A stretch of DNA of 64,000 bases, taken from assembly GCA_963737285.1 (NCBI GenBank), contig CAVTRT010000003.1, positions 2,914,001 through 2,978,000 of the forward strand, written 5' to 3'. The stretch comes from Trebonia sp963737285 (lineage in GTDB: Bacteria; Actinomycetota; Actinomycetes; Streptosporangiales; Streptosporangiaceae). Positions 44,921-55,015 of the stretch are shown piece after piece. Every line of letters begins with the position of its first letter. Within the stretch, counting starts at the first letter, position 1. The notes below the pieces were generated by a model. It made no database searches and was not told the DNA's origin. It saw only the letters and a list, made by a program, of their open reading frames with translations. The translations under genes were made by a program, and so were the position numbers.

Positions 44921-47900
44921 GTGAAACCACCCAGCTGGCCACTCCTGCGGCAACTGGCGGGGCCGGACAAGACCGGCCGCGGCAGCGCGGCGAAATCCGC
45001 GGCCTCGCAGCGGCTGCGGCCCGGATCGCCACGGCCGACAAGGTCGTCAAATCGATATGCCCGTATTGCGGTGTCGGCTGCGGGCAGAACGTCTATGTAA
45101 AGGACGACAAGGTCATCCAGATCGAGGGCGACCCAGACTCCGCGGTCAGCCGCGGCCGGCTGTGCCCCAAGGGGTCGGCAAGCCTGCAGCTGACCACCGG
45201 GCCAGCCGGGCGCACGAGGTGCTGTACCGGCGCCCGCACGGCACCGACTGGGAACGGCTGGACCTGGACACCGCGATGGACATGATCGCGGACCGGATCA
45301 TCGCCACCCGCCGCGAGACCTGGGAGTGGGAGCACGAGGGTAAGCCCACCAGGCGCACGATGGGGATCGCGCACCTCGGCGGAGCGACGCTGGACAACGA
45401 GGAGAACTACCTCATCAAGAAGCTGTGGACGGCGCTCGGCATCGTGCAGATCGAGAACCAGGCCCGGGTGTGCCACTCCTCGACCGTGGCCGCACTGGGC
45501 ACCTCGTTCGGCCGTGGCGGCGCGACCACCTGCATGCAGGACCTGCAGAACTCGGACTGCATCGTCATCGAGGGCTCCAATTTCGCCGAGGCGCACCCTG
45601 TCGGGTTCCAGTGGGTGATGGAGGCCCGCGCCCGTGGCGCCAAGCTCATCCACGTAGATCCCCGGTTCAGCCGGACCAGCGCACTGGCTGACCTGTTCGT
45701 GCCGATCCGCGCCGGCACGGACATCGCCTTCCTCGGCGGCATCATCAACTACGTGCTTGAGAACGACAAGTGGTTTCACGACTACGTGGTCCGCTACACC
45801 AATGCCGCGACCATCGTCACCGAGGAGTTCCAGGACACCGAGGACCTGGCGGGAATGTTCTCCGGGTTCGACATGACGGACCACAAGTACGACTGCGACA
45901 CCTGGCGGTACGAGGACGCGCGGATGATCGCGCCCCCCGGCTCCCGTAGCGAGGCAGCCGTGCAATGCGAGGAGAGCGGCGAGGAGAGCGGCGAGGAAAG
46001 CGGCGAGGAGAGCGGCGAGGAGAGCAAGCGCAGGCACATCACTTCCCCGGCGGAGCGAAACGCGGGGCGCGCGGAGTCGCACGGCTCGGGCGGTCCGGCA
46101 CTCTCCACCCCGAACCCGAAGCGGGATGAGACCTTGCAGCATCCGCGGTGCGTCTTCCAGATCCTGAAACGCCATTACGCGCGGTACACACCTGAGATGG
46201 TCGAGCAGACCTGCGGCACCCCTCGCGAGGCGTTCCTCAAGGCATGCGAGTGGATCACCGAGAACTCCGGCCGGGACCGGACCACATCCTTCGCGTACGC
46301 GGTGGGCTGGACCCAGCACACAGTCGGGGCCCAGTACATCCGCACCGCGTGCATCCTCCAGCTGCTGCTTGGCAACATCGGCCGCCCTGGCGGTGGCATC
46401 ATGGCGCTTCGCGGGCACGCGAGCATCCAGGGCTCGAGCGACATTCCCACGCTGTACAACATGCTGCCCGGCTACCTGGCCATGCCGCACACGGAGGAGC
46501 ACCAGGACCTGGCCTCGTACATCGCCGTTGAAAAGTCCGACAAGGGCTTCTGGGCGTACACGTCCGACTACATAGTCAGCCTGCTGAAGGCCTACTGGGG
46601 GGATGCGGCGACCGCGGACAACGACTACTGCTTCGACTACCTGCCCCGGCTGACCGGCGACCACAGCACCTACCACACCGTGGTCGAGCAGATCGCCGGC
46701 CGGTGCAAGGGGTACTTCCTGTTCGGCCAGAACCCGGCCGTCGGCTCGGCCAACACGAAGATGCAGCGGATGGGCATGGCCGGCCTCGACTGGCTAGTCG
46801 TCCGGGACTTCTCCCTCATCGAGAGCGCCACCTGGTGGAAGGACGGCCCGGAGATCGCCACCGGTGAGCTGGCCACCAAGGACATTCGCACCGAGGTGTT
46901 CTTCCTGCCCGCCGCCGCGCATACCGAGAAGGCGGGCACGTTCACCAACACCAACCGGCTGCTGCAATGGCGACACCAGGCCGTCGAGCCGGCCGGCGAG
47001 GCGCGCAGCGACCTGTGGTTCATGTACCACATCGGCAAGCGGATCCGGGCGAAGCTAGCCGGGTCCACGGATCCCGCCGATGCCCCGGTGCTAGACCTCG
47101 CCTGGGATTATCCCACCGAGGGAACGCAGCAAGAGCCGAGTCCCGAGGCGGTGCTCGCCGAGATCAACGGCTTCGGCCCCGATGGCAGGCCGCTGTCGTC
47201 CTACACCCAGCTCAAGGACGACGGGTCGACCTCGTCCGGCTGCTGGATCTACTGCGGCGTCTTCGCCGACGGCGTCAACCAGTCCGCCCGGCGCACGCCA
47301 TGGCAGGAGCAGAACTGGCTCGGCCCGCAGTGGGGCTGGGCCTGGCCACTGAACCGGCGCATCCTGTACAACCGGGCCTCGGCGGACCCCGACGGCCAGC
47401 CCTGGAGCGAGCGCAAGGCACTGGCCTGGTGGGACGCGGACAAGGGCACGTGGACAGGGCACGACGTGCCGGACTTCGTGCAGGACAAGGCACCCGACTA
47501 CATCCCGCCGAAAGACGCTGCGGGTCCCGAGGGGCTGGCCGGAGACGACCCGTTCATCATGCAAGACGACGGCAAGGGCTGGCTGTTCGTGCCGGCCGGC
47601 CTGGTGGACGGGCCGCTCCCCGCGCACTACGAACCGCAGGAGTCCCCGGTCGCCAACCCGCTGTACCCGCAGGGCCGCAGCCCGGCGCGCACGGTTATCG
47701 AGCACGAGTTCAACCGGTACAGCCCGTCGGCCCCTGACCCCGGTGCGCAGGTGTACCCCTATGTCGCCACCACCTACCGGCTGACCGAGCACTTCACCGC
47801 GGGCGGCATGAGCCGCTGGACGCCCTACCTGTCCGAGCTGCAGCCCGAGTTCTTCTGCGAGGTCTCCCCGGAGCTGGCCGCCGAGCGGGGCCTTGAGCAC

Positions 47901-48230
47901 AACGGCTGGGCCACGATCATCAGCGCCCGCGCCGCCATCGAGGCACGGGTCCACGTCACCGAGCGGATGACCCCGCTGACGGTGCAGGGCGCAGTCGTAC
48001 ACCAGATCGGGCTGCCCTACCACTGGGGGCCAAACGGCCTCAGCACCGGCGACGCCGCCAACGAGCTGACCGGCGTCGCGCTGGACCCGAACGTGCACAT
48101 CCAGGAGGACAAGGCGCTGTCGGTCGACATCATGCCCGGCCGCCGGCCACGCGGCCCAGGCCGGATCGCGCTGGTCCAGCAATACCAGCAGCGCGCCGGT
48201 GTCACCGCGGCAACCGGACTGGAGGTCTGA
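44921..48230 (+). pseudogene. Formate dehydrogenase catalytic (molybdopterin) subunit, two frameshifts near the N-terminus
   Basis: Oxidises formate to CO2 at a Mo/W-bis-MGD site. Three pieces join: VKPPSWPLLRQLAGPDKTGRGSAAK from GTG 44921; the [4Fe-4S] domain CPYCGVGCGQNVYVKDDK...GRLCPKGSA from about 45020; and the main body from about 45210 to 48230. Breaks at 45018-45024 and 45203-45211 each need one more C in a C-run. The active-site residue is Cys (RVCHSST), not selenocysteine. A hydrophilic insert at about 45965-46110 holds five EESG repeats. Full length about 1,100 residues. The FeS and NrfD-like subunits follow directly, with GGAGGT before the beta gene. No fdhD or moco genes are nearby. 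Confidence 0.88.
45969..46025 (+). repeat. EESG tetrapeptide tandem repeat in formate dehydrogenase
   Basis: Twelve-base unit gaggagagcggc in five tandem copies (45969, 45981, 45993, 46005, 46017; the last lacks its final codon). It encodes a run of EESG units within a hydrophilic loop between conserved parts of the catalytic subunit. It is likely a surface loop with slippage-driven length. Confidence 0.8.
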
Positions 48231-49040
48231 GTGAGTATCACCGACCCGGCGTTCGCCAGCGGGTGGCTAGAGCACCCGCCCCGGATGGGGTTCTTCACCG
48301 ACACCTCGATCTGCATCGGCTGCAAGGCGTGCGAGGTGGCCTGCAAGGAGTGGAACTCGGTGCCGGAGGACGGGCTGAACCTGACCGGCATGTCGTTCGA
48401 CAACTCGATAAGCCTCGGAGCCGACACCTGGCGGCACGTCGCGTTCATCGAGCGCCGCGATGACGCCGGGGACTTCCGCTGGCTGATGTCGTCCGACGTG
48501 TGCAAGCACTGCACCGAGGCGGGCTGCCTCGACGTGTGCCCGACCGGGGCGCTGTTCCGGACCGAGTTCGGGACGGTCGTGGTCCAAGACGACATCTGCA
48601 ACGGGTGCGGGTACTGCGTGCCCGCCTGCCCGTTCGGGGTGATCGACAAGCGCGAGGACGACGGCCGGGTGTTCAAGTGCACCCTGTGCTACGACCGGCT
48701 GGGTGACGGCCAGGAGCCGGCCTGCGCCAAGGCCTGCCCGACGCAGTCCATTCAGTACGGGCCGCTAGATGAGCTGCGCGAGCGCGCGGATGCCAGGCTG
48801 GCCCAGCTGCACGAGGCGAACGTGCCCGAAGCCCAGCTGTATGGCCGGGACCCGGACAACGGGGTGGGCGGCACGGGCGCGTTCTTCCTGCTGCTTGACC
48901 AGCCGGAGGTCTACGGGCTGCCACCGGACCCGGTGGTGACCACCCGGCACCTGCCTGGCATGTGGCGCACCGCGGCGGTCGCGGCGGCAACCCTCACGGC
49001 GGGCGTCGCCGCCGCGTTCGTCGGCTGGAGGCACTCGTGA
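48231..49040 (+). CDS. Formate dehydrogenase iron-sulfur (beta) subunit
   Basis: Electron-transfer subunit with four [4Fe-4S] clusters. Cys motifs in order: CIGCKACEVACKEW, CKHCTEAGCLDVCPTG, CNGCGYCVPACPFGV, and CTLCYDRL...CAKACPT. The C-terminus has a hydrophobic helix (RTAAVAAATLTAGVAAAFVG) that can anchor it to the membrane next to the NrfD-like subunit, as in FdnH. 269 residues; GTG start 48231. Its stop overlaps the next gene's start as GTGA. Confidence 0.93.
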   Translation: MSITDPAFASGWLEHPPRMGFFTDTSICIGCKACEVACKEWNSVPEDGLNLTGMSFDNSISLGADTWRHVAFIERRDDAGDFRWLMSSDVCKHCTEAGCLDVCPTGALFRTEFGTVVVQDDICNGCGYCVPACPFGVIDKREDDGRVFKCTLCYDRLGDGQEPACAKACPTQSIQYGPLDELRERADARLAQLHEANVPEAQLYGRDPDNGVGGTGAFFLLLDQPEVYGLPPDPVVTTRHLPGMWRTAAVAAATLTAGVAAAFVGWRHS

Positions 49041-50146
49041 ACATATCGCAGGTAACCAAGCGTGGCCTCACTGGCGCCCGGCCCGGTCGTGAGGCGCTGC
49101 CCGGCGCGAAGCGGCCCGCCGGAGCCAGGGCGGGCCGCAGGCAGCACAGGCGCGGGCAGGCCGGGGTCGAGCCGCGGCCGGACTCGTACTACGGCCTGCC
49201 GGTGCTGAACACGCCGGTCTGGGAGGCACCCGAGATCGCGGGCTACTTCTTCTTTGGCGGGCTGGCGGGCGCTTCGTCACTGGTGGCGCTCGGCGCTGAG
49301 CTGACCGGGCGACCGCAGCTGGCCCGCGCCGCCAAGCTGGGCGCGGCCGGGGCCATATCGCTGTCACTCGTGGCGCTGGTCAAGGACCTGGGGCGGCCGG
49401 CCCGCTTCCTCAACATGATGCGCGTCTTCAAGCCGACCTCGCCGATGAGCGTCGGCACCTGGATCGTGTCTGGTTACGCCCCCGCCGCGCTGGCCGCGGC
49501 GGCCTGCGACGTAACCGGGCGGTACCCGGCAGCGGGCTGGGTCGCCACCGGGGGCGCGGCGCTGCTGGGCCCGGGCGTGGCGTCCTACACGGCCGTGCTC
49601 CTGTCCAACACCGCCGTGCCGGCCTGGCACGAGGCACGGGCCGAGATGCCGTTCCTGTTCACCGCCTCTGCCGCCAGCGCCGCCGCCGGGCTTGGGCTGA
49701 TCACCGCGGCCGATCGCGAGGCCGGCCCGGTGTGCCGGCTGGCGCTCGCCGGCGCGGCCGGCGAGCTGATCGCCGAAGAGCTGCTGCTGCGCCGCCTGGA
49801 CCCGGCGGTGCGGCGCGGGTACTCCCACGGCCGGGCGCACGCGCTGCTCACCGCGAGCAAGGCGCTGGCCGTGGCGGGCGCGGCCGGAGCGGTGGCGGGC
49901 GCGGTCACCGGATCGCGGGGCATCCGGGCGGCGGCCGGCACCGCGCTGCTCGCCGCCTCGGCTTGCACCCGGTTTGGCGTGTTCTACGCCGGGATTGCCT
50001 CAGCCCAGGACCCGAAGGCGACCGTCGGGCCGCAGCGGGCCCGGCTTGATGGCCGGGCCGGCAAGAACGCGTCGATCCCTGCCCCGAGGAAGCCCGGCGC
50101 ATCGACCCCCGTTTCGGGGGAACGTGACGGCGGTGAGCCCAGTTGA
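49037..50146 (+). CDS. NrfD/PsrC-like membrane subunit of formate dehydrogenase
   Basis: Quinone-interacting membrane subunit, replacing the cytochrome b (FdnI) type. The 369-residue protein has a basic cytosolic N-terminus, then WEAPEIAGYFFFGGLAGASS (the hallmark of NrfD), SLVALVKDLGRPARFLNMMRVFKPTSPMSVGTW (key words LGRP and PTSPMSVG), and eight to nine membrane segments. GTG 49037 overlaps the beta stop. Together the three genes predict formate oxidation feeding the quinone pool, where cytochrome bd could serve as the oxidase. Confidence 0.9.
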   Translation: MNISQVTKRGLTGARPGREALPGAKRPAGARAGRRQHRRGQAGVEPRPDSYYGLPVLNTPVWEAPEIAGYFFFGGLAGASSLVALGAELTGRPQLARAAKLGAAGAISLSLVALVKDLGRPARFLNMMRVFKPTSPMSVGTWIVSGYAPAALAAAACDVTGRYPAAGWVATGGAALLGPGVASYTAVLLSNTAVPAWHEARAEMPFLFTASAASAAAGLGLITAADREAGPVCRLALAGAAGELIAEELLLRRLDPAVRRGYSHGRAHALLTASKALAVAGAAGAVAGAVTGSRGIRAAAGTALLAASACTRFGVFYAGIASAQDPKATVGPQRARLDGRAGKNASIPAPRKPGASTPVSGERDGGEPS

Positions 50147-50311
50147 GGCCGAGACGGGTGCGGGCCCGGGTGTTCTAAGGAGCGGTGAGCGCTGACGAGC
50201 ATGGGCCGGTCGTGGGCGACCGGGTGGCGTGGCGTTCGGGCAATGCGAGTGTCATGCGGCTGACGGCGGGTACTGGGGCTGGACTGGATCAGCGGGAAAA
50301 GAGGGAAAACC

Positions 50312-50863
50312 GTGAACCTGCCAGCGCAACAGCAGCAGCCCCCGGGCCAGGCCAGCCAACTGGGTCCGCGCCCGGACCACCGCAAGGGCAGCTACCAGGG
50401 GTCGGGACGGCTGGCCGGCAAGGCCGCCGTCGTCGCCGGGGCCGACAGCGGCATAGGCCGCGCGGTGGCCATCGCCTACGCCAGGGAGGGCGCCAACGTG
50501 CTGATCGCCTACGCCAGCGACCACGAGGATGCTCAGGAGACCGCCGCCTGGATCGAGCGGGCCGGCCGCAAGGCCGTGCTGGTGCCCGGCGACCTCGCCT
50601 CCGCGGCCCACTGCCGCAACGTCATCGACGCGGCGGTCGTGGAGTTCGGCCGCGTCGACGTCCTAGTGAGCAACGCGGCGCAACTGACCCATGCCACGCT
50701 GCAGCACATGCCGCCCGGCTCCTCGGTCATCGGGACAAGCCCGCTGGGCCGGCCGGGGCAGCCCGCCGAGGCGGTGCCCGCCTATGTCCTGCTGGCCTGT
50801 GATGAGGCCAGCTACGCCTGCGGGGCCAAGGTCACGGTAACCGGCGGCAAGCCCATCTTTTGA
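50312..50863 (+). pseudogene. SDR-family protein with internal deletions, catalytic residues absent
   Basis: The N-terminus is a YhdG/YghA-type SDR (GRLAGKAAVVAGADSGIGRAVA, VDVLVSNAAQ) and the C-terminus has the family's end (SPLGRPGQPAE ... GAKVTVTGGKPIF). Between them the frame jumps from NAAQLTHATLQ to HMPPGSSVIGTSPLGR: about 28 residues are missing before HMPPGSS, and about 65 after VIGT, which removes the Tyr-x-x-x-Lys active site and the loop carrying the substrate site. The reading frame is uninterrupted. Without the Tyr/Lys pair it cannot act as a classical SDR, so it is probably a decayed gene. Confidence 0.78.
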
Positions 50864-50897
50864 TTCGATTCGCGCCGATACACGGGGGAGTTACACC

Positions 50898-51626
50898 ATG
50901 AGTGACGCGGAGAACGCGATTGACGCCCCCGGGACCGAAGAAGACGCCTGGCGTGCCTGGACGCGGATAGACGCGTTCCCGGATGCCGGGATCGCCGGCA
51001 TCCGCAGCGTGGTCATCGTCGCGGCCCACCCCGATGACGAGGTACTGGGCGCCGGAGGCGTGATCGCCGTCCTAGCCGCGGCTGGCGCCCGGCTGCGGCT
51101 CGTGGCGGTCACCGACGGGGAGGCAGCCCATTCCGGCTGCGCTGACCCGGCACTCCTGACGCGCCGGCGGACCGCGGAGACGACCGCCGCGCTGGAGGCG
51201 CTGGGTGCCGAGGCGGCCGAGGTGATCAGGCTCGGCATGCCCGACAGCGGGCTGGCCGCCCACGAGGACGAACTGGCGGTCACCCTGTCAGAGCTGACCG
51301 AGGGCTTCAGCCTGTGCCTGGCACCGTGGGAATGGGACATGCACCCAGACCACGAGGCAGCGGGGCGGGCCGCCCGCCGGATGCACCCGCGAGTGCTTGG
51401 CTACCCGCTTTGGATGTGGCGCTGGGCCCATCCCGGCGACCCCCGCGTCCCGTGGGACAAGGCGGCCCGGTTCTCGCTCCCGCCCTGGGCCGTCGCGCGC
51501 AAGCGGTCGGCGATCGACTGCCTGGCTAGGCAGGTCGCCGAAGACCGGAGCGCCGGGCCGGGCCCGGCGCTCCCGGCGGAGATGATCGCCCACTTCACCC
51601 GCGAGGCCGAAGTGCTCATGCGCTGA
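50898..51626 (+). CDS. PIG-L/LmbE-family N-deacetylase
   Basis: Zinc-dependent deacetylase fold as in MshB. Motifs: VIVAAHPDDEVLGAGG (metal-binding His-Pro-Asp-Asp) and the second metal site HPDHEAAGR. The 242-residue length fits. ATG 50898 with GGGGAG nearby. Substrate unknown; it follows the degenerate SDR closely. Relatives act on GlcNAc-inositol-type sugars or in antibiotic biosynthesis. It is on the plus strand and converges on the FMN dehydrogenase. Confidence 0.87.
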   Translation: MSDAENAIDAPGTEEDAWRAWTRIDAFPDAGIAGIRSVVIVAAHPDDEVLGAGGVIAVLAAAGARLRLVAVTDGEAAHSGCADPALLTRRRTAETTAALEALGAEAAEVIRLGMPDSGLAAHEDELAVTLSELTEGFSLCLAPWEWDMHPDHEAAGRAARRMHPRVLGYPLWMWRWAHPGDPRVPWDKAARFSLPPWAVARKRSAIDCLARQVAEDRSAGPGPALPAEMIAHFTREAEVLMR

Positions 51627-51664
51627 CGTCCGGGGCCAAGGACCAGCCAGGCCCCGGCGCGACC

Positions 51665-53023
51665 TCACCGGTCTGAGTGGCCTGTACGCGTCCTCGACCG
51701 GCCCGCGGGTGCCTTGGGCCTGGTCGTCTTCTCTTCTGGGCTCGTCTTCTGCGGGGTCACCTTCTGCGAGCGAGCGCCCGGTGTCCCGTCCGGGCCCGCC
51801 TGGGCCGGTATCGTCGCCCAGGCGGGCACCGCCGCGCGCAGCAGGTCCCGGTCCAGCTCGGCGAGGCTGGCTGCCCCGCACAGCGCCATCGTCATGCGCA
51901 GTTCCCGTGCCAGGATGTCGATGGCATGCCGTACCCCGGGCTCGCCGGCCGCCGCCAGGCCATACAGGTGGGGACGGCCGATGAATACCCCGCGGGCGCC
52001 GAGCGCGAGCGCCGCGACGATGTCGCCGCCACGCCGAATGCCGGAGTCGCAGAGCACCTCGACCCGGTCGCCCACCGCGTCCACGATGGCGGGCAGGGCT
52101 TCCAGCGCGGCCGGGACATGGTCAAGTTGCCGGCCGCCGTGGTTGGACACGATCACGGCGCTGGCGCCGTGATCAGCGGCACGGACCGCGTCGGCGGCAC
52201 GCAGCACTCCCTTGACCACGACCGGGCCGTCCCATTCGCTCCTGATCCATTCCAGGTCGCGCCAGGACACCGTGCCGTCGAACATCTGCGCCAGCCGCTC
52301 CCGCGACGTCGGGCCGCTCATCGACAGGTTGGGGAAGCCGATCGCGGGCGCGGTCAGGAAATTCCACGACCAGTCGGGATGCAGGGCACCACTGAGCAGG
52401 GCACGGACCGTGAGCTCGGGGACGGGCAGCTTGATTCCCTGCCGCAGTTCGCGTTGTCGTTCGGAACGTACGGAGGTGTCAGCGCTCAAAAGCAGTGCCC
52501 GGTATCCGGCGGCCTTGGCCCGGGCGAGCAGGTCCCGAGCGGCGCTGCGGTCGCCCCACACGTACAGCTGGAACCATAGCGGGGTGCCGCGCCCGGCCTC
52601 GGCGATCTGCTCAAGCGGCTGGGTCGCCAGCGTGGACACGCCGTACGGGAGGCCGGCCTTTCGCGCCGCCCTGGCGACAGCTAGCTCGCCCTCGTGATGG
52701 AACATGCGCGAGCCGCCGACCGGGGACAACGCGAAGGGAAGCGGCACCCGTGATCCCAGCAGGGTAGTCGCCGTGTCCACCGTGCTGACGTCGCGCAGCA
52801 GCCGGGGCATGAACTCCAGGGCGTCGAATGCCCGCCGGTTGCGGCGCAGCGTCCACTCCTGCTCACCGCCGCCGTCGAGGTACCCGACCACCCCGGGGGG
52901 CAGCCGCCGCCGGGCGAGCCGGGCCAGGTCATCGATGTCATAGCTGCGTGCTAGTGACCGGGCCCCGTAGGGCGGGCTGGGCCTGCCAACGTGGACGAGC
53001 TGCCGGATTTCTGAGAGGTTCAC
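51665..53023 (-). CDS. FMN-dependent alpha-hydroxy-acid dehydrogenase (L-lactate dehydrogenase type)
   Basis: Oxidises L-lactate or a related 2-hydroxyacid to the keto acid with FMN. TIM-barrel motifs: PFALSPVGGSRMFHHEGELA, LYVWGDR, VVKGVLRAADA (catalytic Lys) and the active-site SNHGGRQLDH (His). The C-terminus has an extra about 40-residue Lys/Arg/Pro/Thr tail. Start GTG 53023 overlaps the transketolase stop (GTGA), so the two are co-translated, an unusual pair. Substrate may be lactate, glycolate or mandelate; the sequence alone does not decide. Confidence 0.87.
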   Translation of the reverse strand: MNLSEIRQLVHVGRPSPPYGARSLARSYDIDDLARLARRRLPPGVVGYLDGGGEQEWTLRRNRRAFDALEFMPRLLRDVSTVDTATTLLGSRVPLPFALSPVGGSRMFHHEGELAVARAARKAGLPYGVSTLATQPLEQIAEAGRGTPLWFQLYVWGDRSAARDLLARAKAAGYRALLLSADTSVRSERQRELRQGIKLPVPELTVRALLSGALHPDWSWNFLTAPAIGFPNLSMSGPTSRERLAQMFDGTVSWRDLEWIRSEWDGPVVVKGVLRAADAVRAADHGASAVIVSNHGGRQLDHVPAALEALPAIVDAVGDRVEVLCDSGIRRGGDIVAALALGARGVFIGRPHLYGLAAAGEPGVRHAIDILARELRMTMALCGAASLAELDRDLLRAAVPAWATIPAQAGPDGTPGARSQKVTPQKTSPEEKTTRPKAPAGRSRTRTGHSDR

Positions 53024-54894
53024 GAGGTCCGCCCCGCTACCAGGTCAGCGGCCGCGTTCGCGATGGCCGCGGAGTCGATTCCCGCCGTGGCCATCTGCTC
53101 GGCTGGCGTGGCCGAGGCCGGCATCTCGCGGACGGCGAGCTTGCGCGCCACCGGGAGCGCGGTGCCGCCGGTGGCCAGAGCCTCCAGCACCGCGTCGCCG
53201 AGCCCGCCCTCGGGATAATGGTCTTCGACCGTCAGTACCCGCCCGGTCTCGCTGGCCGCGTGCCGCAGCGTGGTGGCGTCGATCGGCTTGACCGAGTAGG
53301 CGTCGATGACACGGGCCGAGATGCCGTTGCCCGCAAGCAGGTCAGCGGCCTCAAGGGCCTCGGGCACGGTGACCCCGGCCGCGACGATCGTCACCTGGTC
53401 GTCCGGCGCTGACCGGAGCACCCGGCTGCCGCCTACTTCGAACCTCTCCCCTGGCTGGTAGATGACGGGGGTCTCACCGCGGCTCGTGCGCAGGTAGCTG
53501 ATCCCGCTGATATCTGCCATCAGGCAGGTGAGCTGTACCGCCTGGTTCGCGTCGCATGGGTAAAGCACGGTGCTGCCGTGCACCGCCCGCAGCGCCGCCA
53601 GGTCTTCAAGCGCCATCTGCGACGGGCCGTCCTTGCCAATGGACACGCCAACGTGCGACCCCACGAGCCGGATGCTGGCCCGGCTGATCGCCGCCATCCG
53701 GATGAAGTCATAGGCCCGGGAGAAGAACGCGCCGAACGTCGTGGCGAACGGGACCCAGCCGCGGACCTGCATCCCGACCGCCGCCGCTATCAGCTGCTGC
53801 TCGGCGATGTAGAACTCGAAGAACCGCTCAGGGAACGCGTCGGCGAAGCCCTCGGTCCCGGTTGAATTGCTGACCTCGCCATCGAGGACCACGACCTCCG
53901 GGCGGATGGCACCGAGTCCCACGAGGGCCTGGCCGAAGGCCTTCCTTGTCGCCATCGAGGAGCCGACGTCATAGGCCGGCGGCGTGGCCTGGGTGATGGC
54001 GAACGAGTGCGGCTTGTGATGCTCCAGGTCGGGCAGCGCGACCCGGATCCGGATGTCCCGCTCGCCGCCGAGCTCACGCAGGGCCTCGGCCTCATCGGGG
54101 AGCGGCTTGCCGTGCTTGCCCTCCTTGTCCTCGACCGCCGCGACCCCGCGGCCCTTCCTGGTCCTTGCCAGGATCACGGTGGGCTGTCCGGTGTGCTGCG
54201 CGGCCTCCTCGAAGGCGCGGTCGATCGCGGCTATGTCATGGCCGTCGATCTCCACGGTGTGCCACCCGAACGCGCGGAAGCGCTGCGCATACGCACCGGT
54301 GTCCCAGCCGTGCCGGGTCTGGCCGCGCTGGCCGAGCCGGTTGACGTCCACGATCGCGGTGAGGTTATCCAGCCGCAGGTAGCTCGCCTGCTCGGCGGCC
54401 TCCCAGATCGATCCCTCGGCGAGCTCACTGTCGCCGCACAGCACCCAGACCCGGTACGGGAGCTGGTCCAGGTCGCGGGCGGCGATGGCGACGCCGACGC
54501 CGATGGGCAGTCCCTGGCCCAGCGAGCCGGTTGCCACGTCCACCCAGGGCAGCCGGGGCGTCGGATGGCCCTCCAGGCGGCTGCCCACCGACCGGTAAGT
54601 CAGCAGCTCCTCGTCACTGACCGCCCCGACGATCTTCAGCATCGCGTAGTACAGCGGCGAGGCATGCCCCTTGGAGAAGATCAGGTGGTCGTTGCCCGGG
54701 GCATGCGGGTCGTCGAAGTCGTAGTGCAGATGGCGGTCGAGCAGGACCGCCATCAGGTCGGCAGCCGACATCGAGGACGTCGGGTGCCCGGAATTGGCGG
54801 TCGAGCTCGCCCGGACGGCGTCGACGCGCAGCTGCTGCCCGGCTTCCCTACGCCGGCCCACCACGTCCTGGTCAAGCAGGGTTGAAGCAGTCAT
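53020..54894 (-). CDS. tkt: Transketolase, single-chain
   Basis: TPP-dependent transfer of two-carbon units in the pentose phosphate pathway. The 624-residue protein spans both halves: N-terminal SANSGHPTSSMSAADLMAVLL, FSKGHASPLYY, GSLGQGLPIGVG and the TPP motif CGDSELAEGSIWEA; C-terminal pyrimidine domain from about VGSSMATRKAFGQAL with GPSQMALEDLAALR. ATG 54894 after a GGGAGG sequence; an upstream frame extension to 54981 is Gln/Arg-rich and rejected. Its stop overlaps the FMN dehydrogenase. The related actinobacterial group is shorter than E. coli TktA (about 660). Confidence 0.9.
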   Translation of the reverse strand: MTASTLLDQDVVGRRREAGQQLRVDAVRASSTANSGHPTSSMSAADLMAVLLDRHLHYDFDDPHAPGNDHLIFSKGHASPLYYAMLKIVGAVSDEELLTYRSVGSRLEGHPTPRLPWVDVATGSLGQGLPIGVGVAIAARDLDQLPYRVWVLCGDSELAEGSIWEAAEQASYLRLDNLTAIVDVNRLGQRGQTRHGWDTGAYAQRFRAFGWHTVEIDGHDIAAIDRAFEEAAQHTGQPTVILARTRKGRGVAAVEDKEGKHGKPLPDEAEALRELGGERDIRIRVALPDLEHHKPHSFAITQATPPAYDVGSSMATRKAFGQALVGLGAIRPEVVVLDGEVSNSTGTEGFADAFPERFFEFYIAEQQLIAAAVGMQVRGWVPFATTFGAFFSRAYDFIRMAAISRASIRLVGSHVGVSIGKDGPSQMALEDLAALRAVHGSTVLYPCDANQAVQLTCLMADISGISYLRTSRGETPVIYQPGERFEVGGSRVLRSAPDDQVTIVAAGVTVPEALEAADLLAGNGISARVIDAYSVKPIDATTLRHAASETGRVLTVEDHYPEGGLGDAVLEALATGGTALPVARKLAVREMPASATPAEQMATAGIDSAAIANAAADLVAGRTS

Positions 54895-55015
54895 CGTCCC
54901 TCCTCCTGTTCGGGTCTGTTCCCGCTGCCCGCTCGCGGGTGCTTCACACCTGCCTCTCACCTGCCTCTGCCCTGCGCGCAAGGGCTCCTGCGACCTGTCC
55001 GCCGGCCCGGGGCGC

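Noticed and set aside
45461..45490. Selenocysteine (UGA) in formate dehydrogenase
   Set aside because: The active-site position is an ordinary Cys codon in RVCHSST; no in-frame TGA or SECIS-like requirement is needed.
45093..46676. A 527-codon antisense frame opposite the formate dehydrogenase gene
   Set aside because: The plus strand carries an unmistakable molybdopterin enzyme; the antisense translation is Val/Arg/Gly-rich with no family pattern and results from third-position G/C bias.
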